DNA from: Siphonodentalium dalli
Taxonomy: Eukaryota; Mollusca; Scaphopoda; Gadilida; Siphonodentaliidae
NCBI GenBank assembly: GCA_032622095.1
Contig: CP136069.1
Coordinates: forward strand, 128,693,123-128,757,122
DNA length: 64,000 nucleotides
Reading direction: 5' to 3'
The notes under the pieces were generated by a model. It was given only the letters and a program-made list of their open reading frames with translations, was not told where the DNA came from and searched no databases. The position numbers and the translations under genes are program-made. Positions within the stretch are counted from its first letter, which is position 1. Every line of letters begins with the position of its first letter. Below are positions 63,951 through 64,000 of the stretch, in pieces.

Positions 63951-64000
63951 AATACAAATCTACGATTCTCGACCGATCGGGACGAAACTTGGTACGTGCG

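Overview
This is AT-rich eukaryotic DNA. Introns with GT-AG boundaries are large and packed with mobile elements, long ORFs are almost absent, and there are no operon or ribosome-binding signals. Several decayed repeats point to a mollusc, probably a bivalve: CGTCCGTCC-rich consensus stretches, 'attatmcccc...gggggtat' elements, and a ~157-bp 'cagatttgttcaaatgaggtcac' tandem repeat. The taxon is inference, not proof.

The backbone is one plus-strand gene running through about four fifths of the window. Seventeen short coding exons (8 to 161 nt) between 3756 and 51400 join with fully compatible splice phases into 471 codons plus a stop, without an internal stop. The N-terminus is upstream or unresolved, with a possible further exon at 3383-3432. 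The product is hydrophilic, rich in Ser, Lys, Asp and Glu, looks disordered and is not recognised. A second gene may begin at 62887.

The introns hold most of the interest. Intron 2 carries a 7560-bp DNA transposon (5118-12677) with imperfect inverted ends and a TTA target duplication. It contains a minus-strand THAP-like zinc-finger ORF and a plus-strand pseudogene (8545-11940) of a repetitive invertebrate protein family. I read the latter as a FEN/XPG-like nuclease fold with a C-terminal tesmin/TSO1-like CXC cysteine cluster. Other introns hold hAT-like elements with clear target duplications (17449-18585, 32411-33527, 40358-41493, 49768-51016) and a Mutator-like element with a perfect 9-bp duplication (26103-27033) nested inside the terminal repeat of a related, larger one (26063-28430). 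At least seven families of TTAA-flanked MITEs are present, often abutting and sharing one TTAA. There are also mariner-like near-perfect palindromes.

The region from 43567 to 48640 is a GC-richer patch with a 120-bp coding-length tandem repeat, bounded by inverted copies of one repeat. Downstream of the gene (53-64 kb) lie more MITEs, a long decaying minisatellite field (55820-58235), two abutting TTAA MITEs (59809-60796) and the candidate first exon of the next gene.

Two mobile or tandem sequences touch the gene's splicing directly: a 215-bp palindrome ends 13 nt before the exon at 25552, and the acceptor of the exon at 21840 has been copied in tandem upstream, creating an in-frame alternative acceptor 60 nt away.
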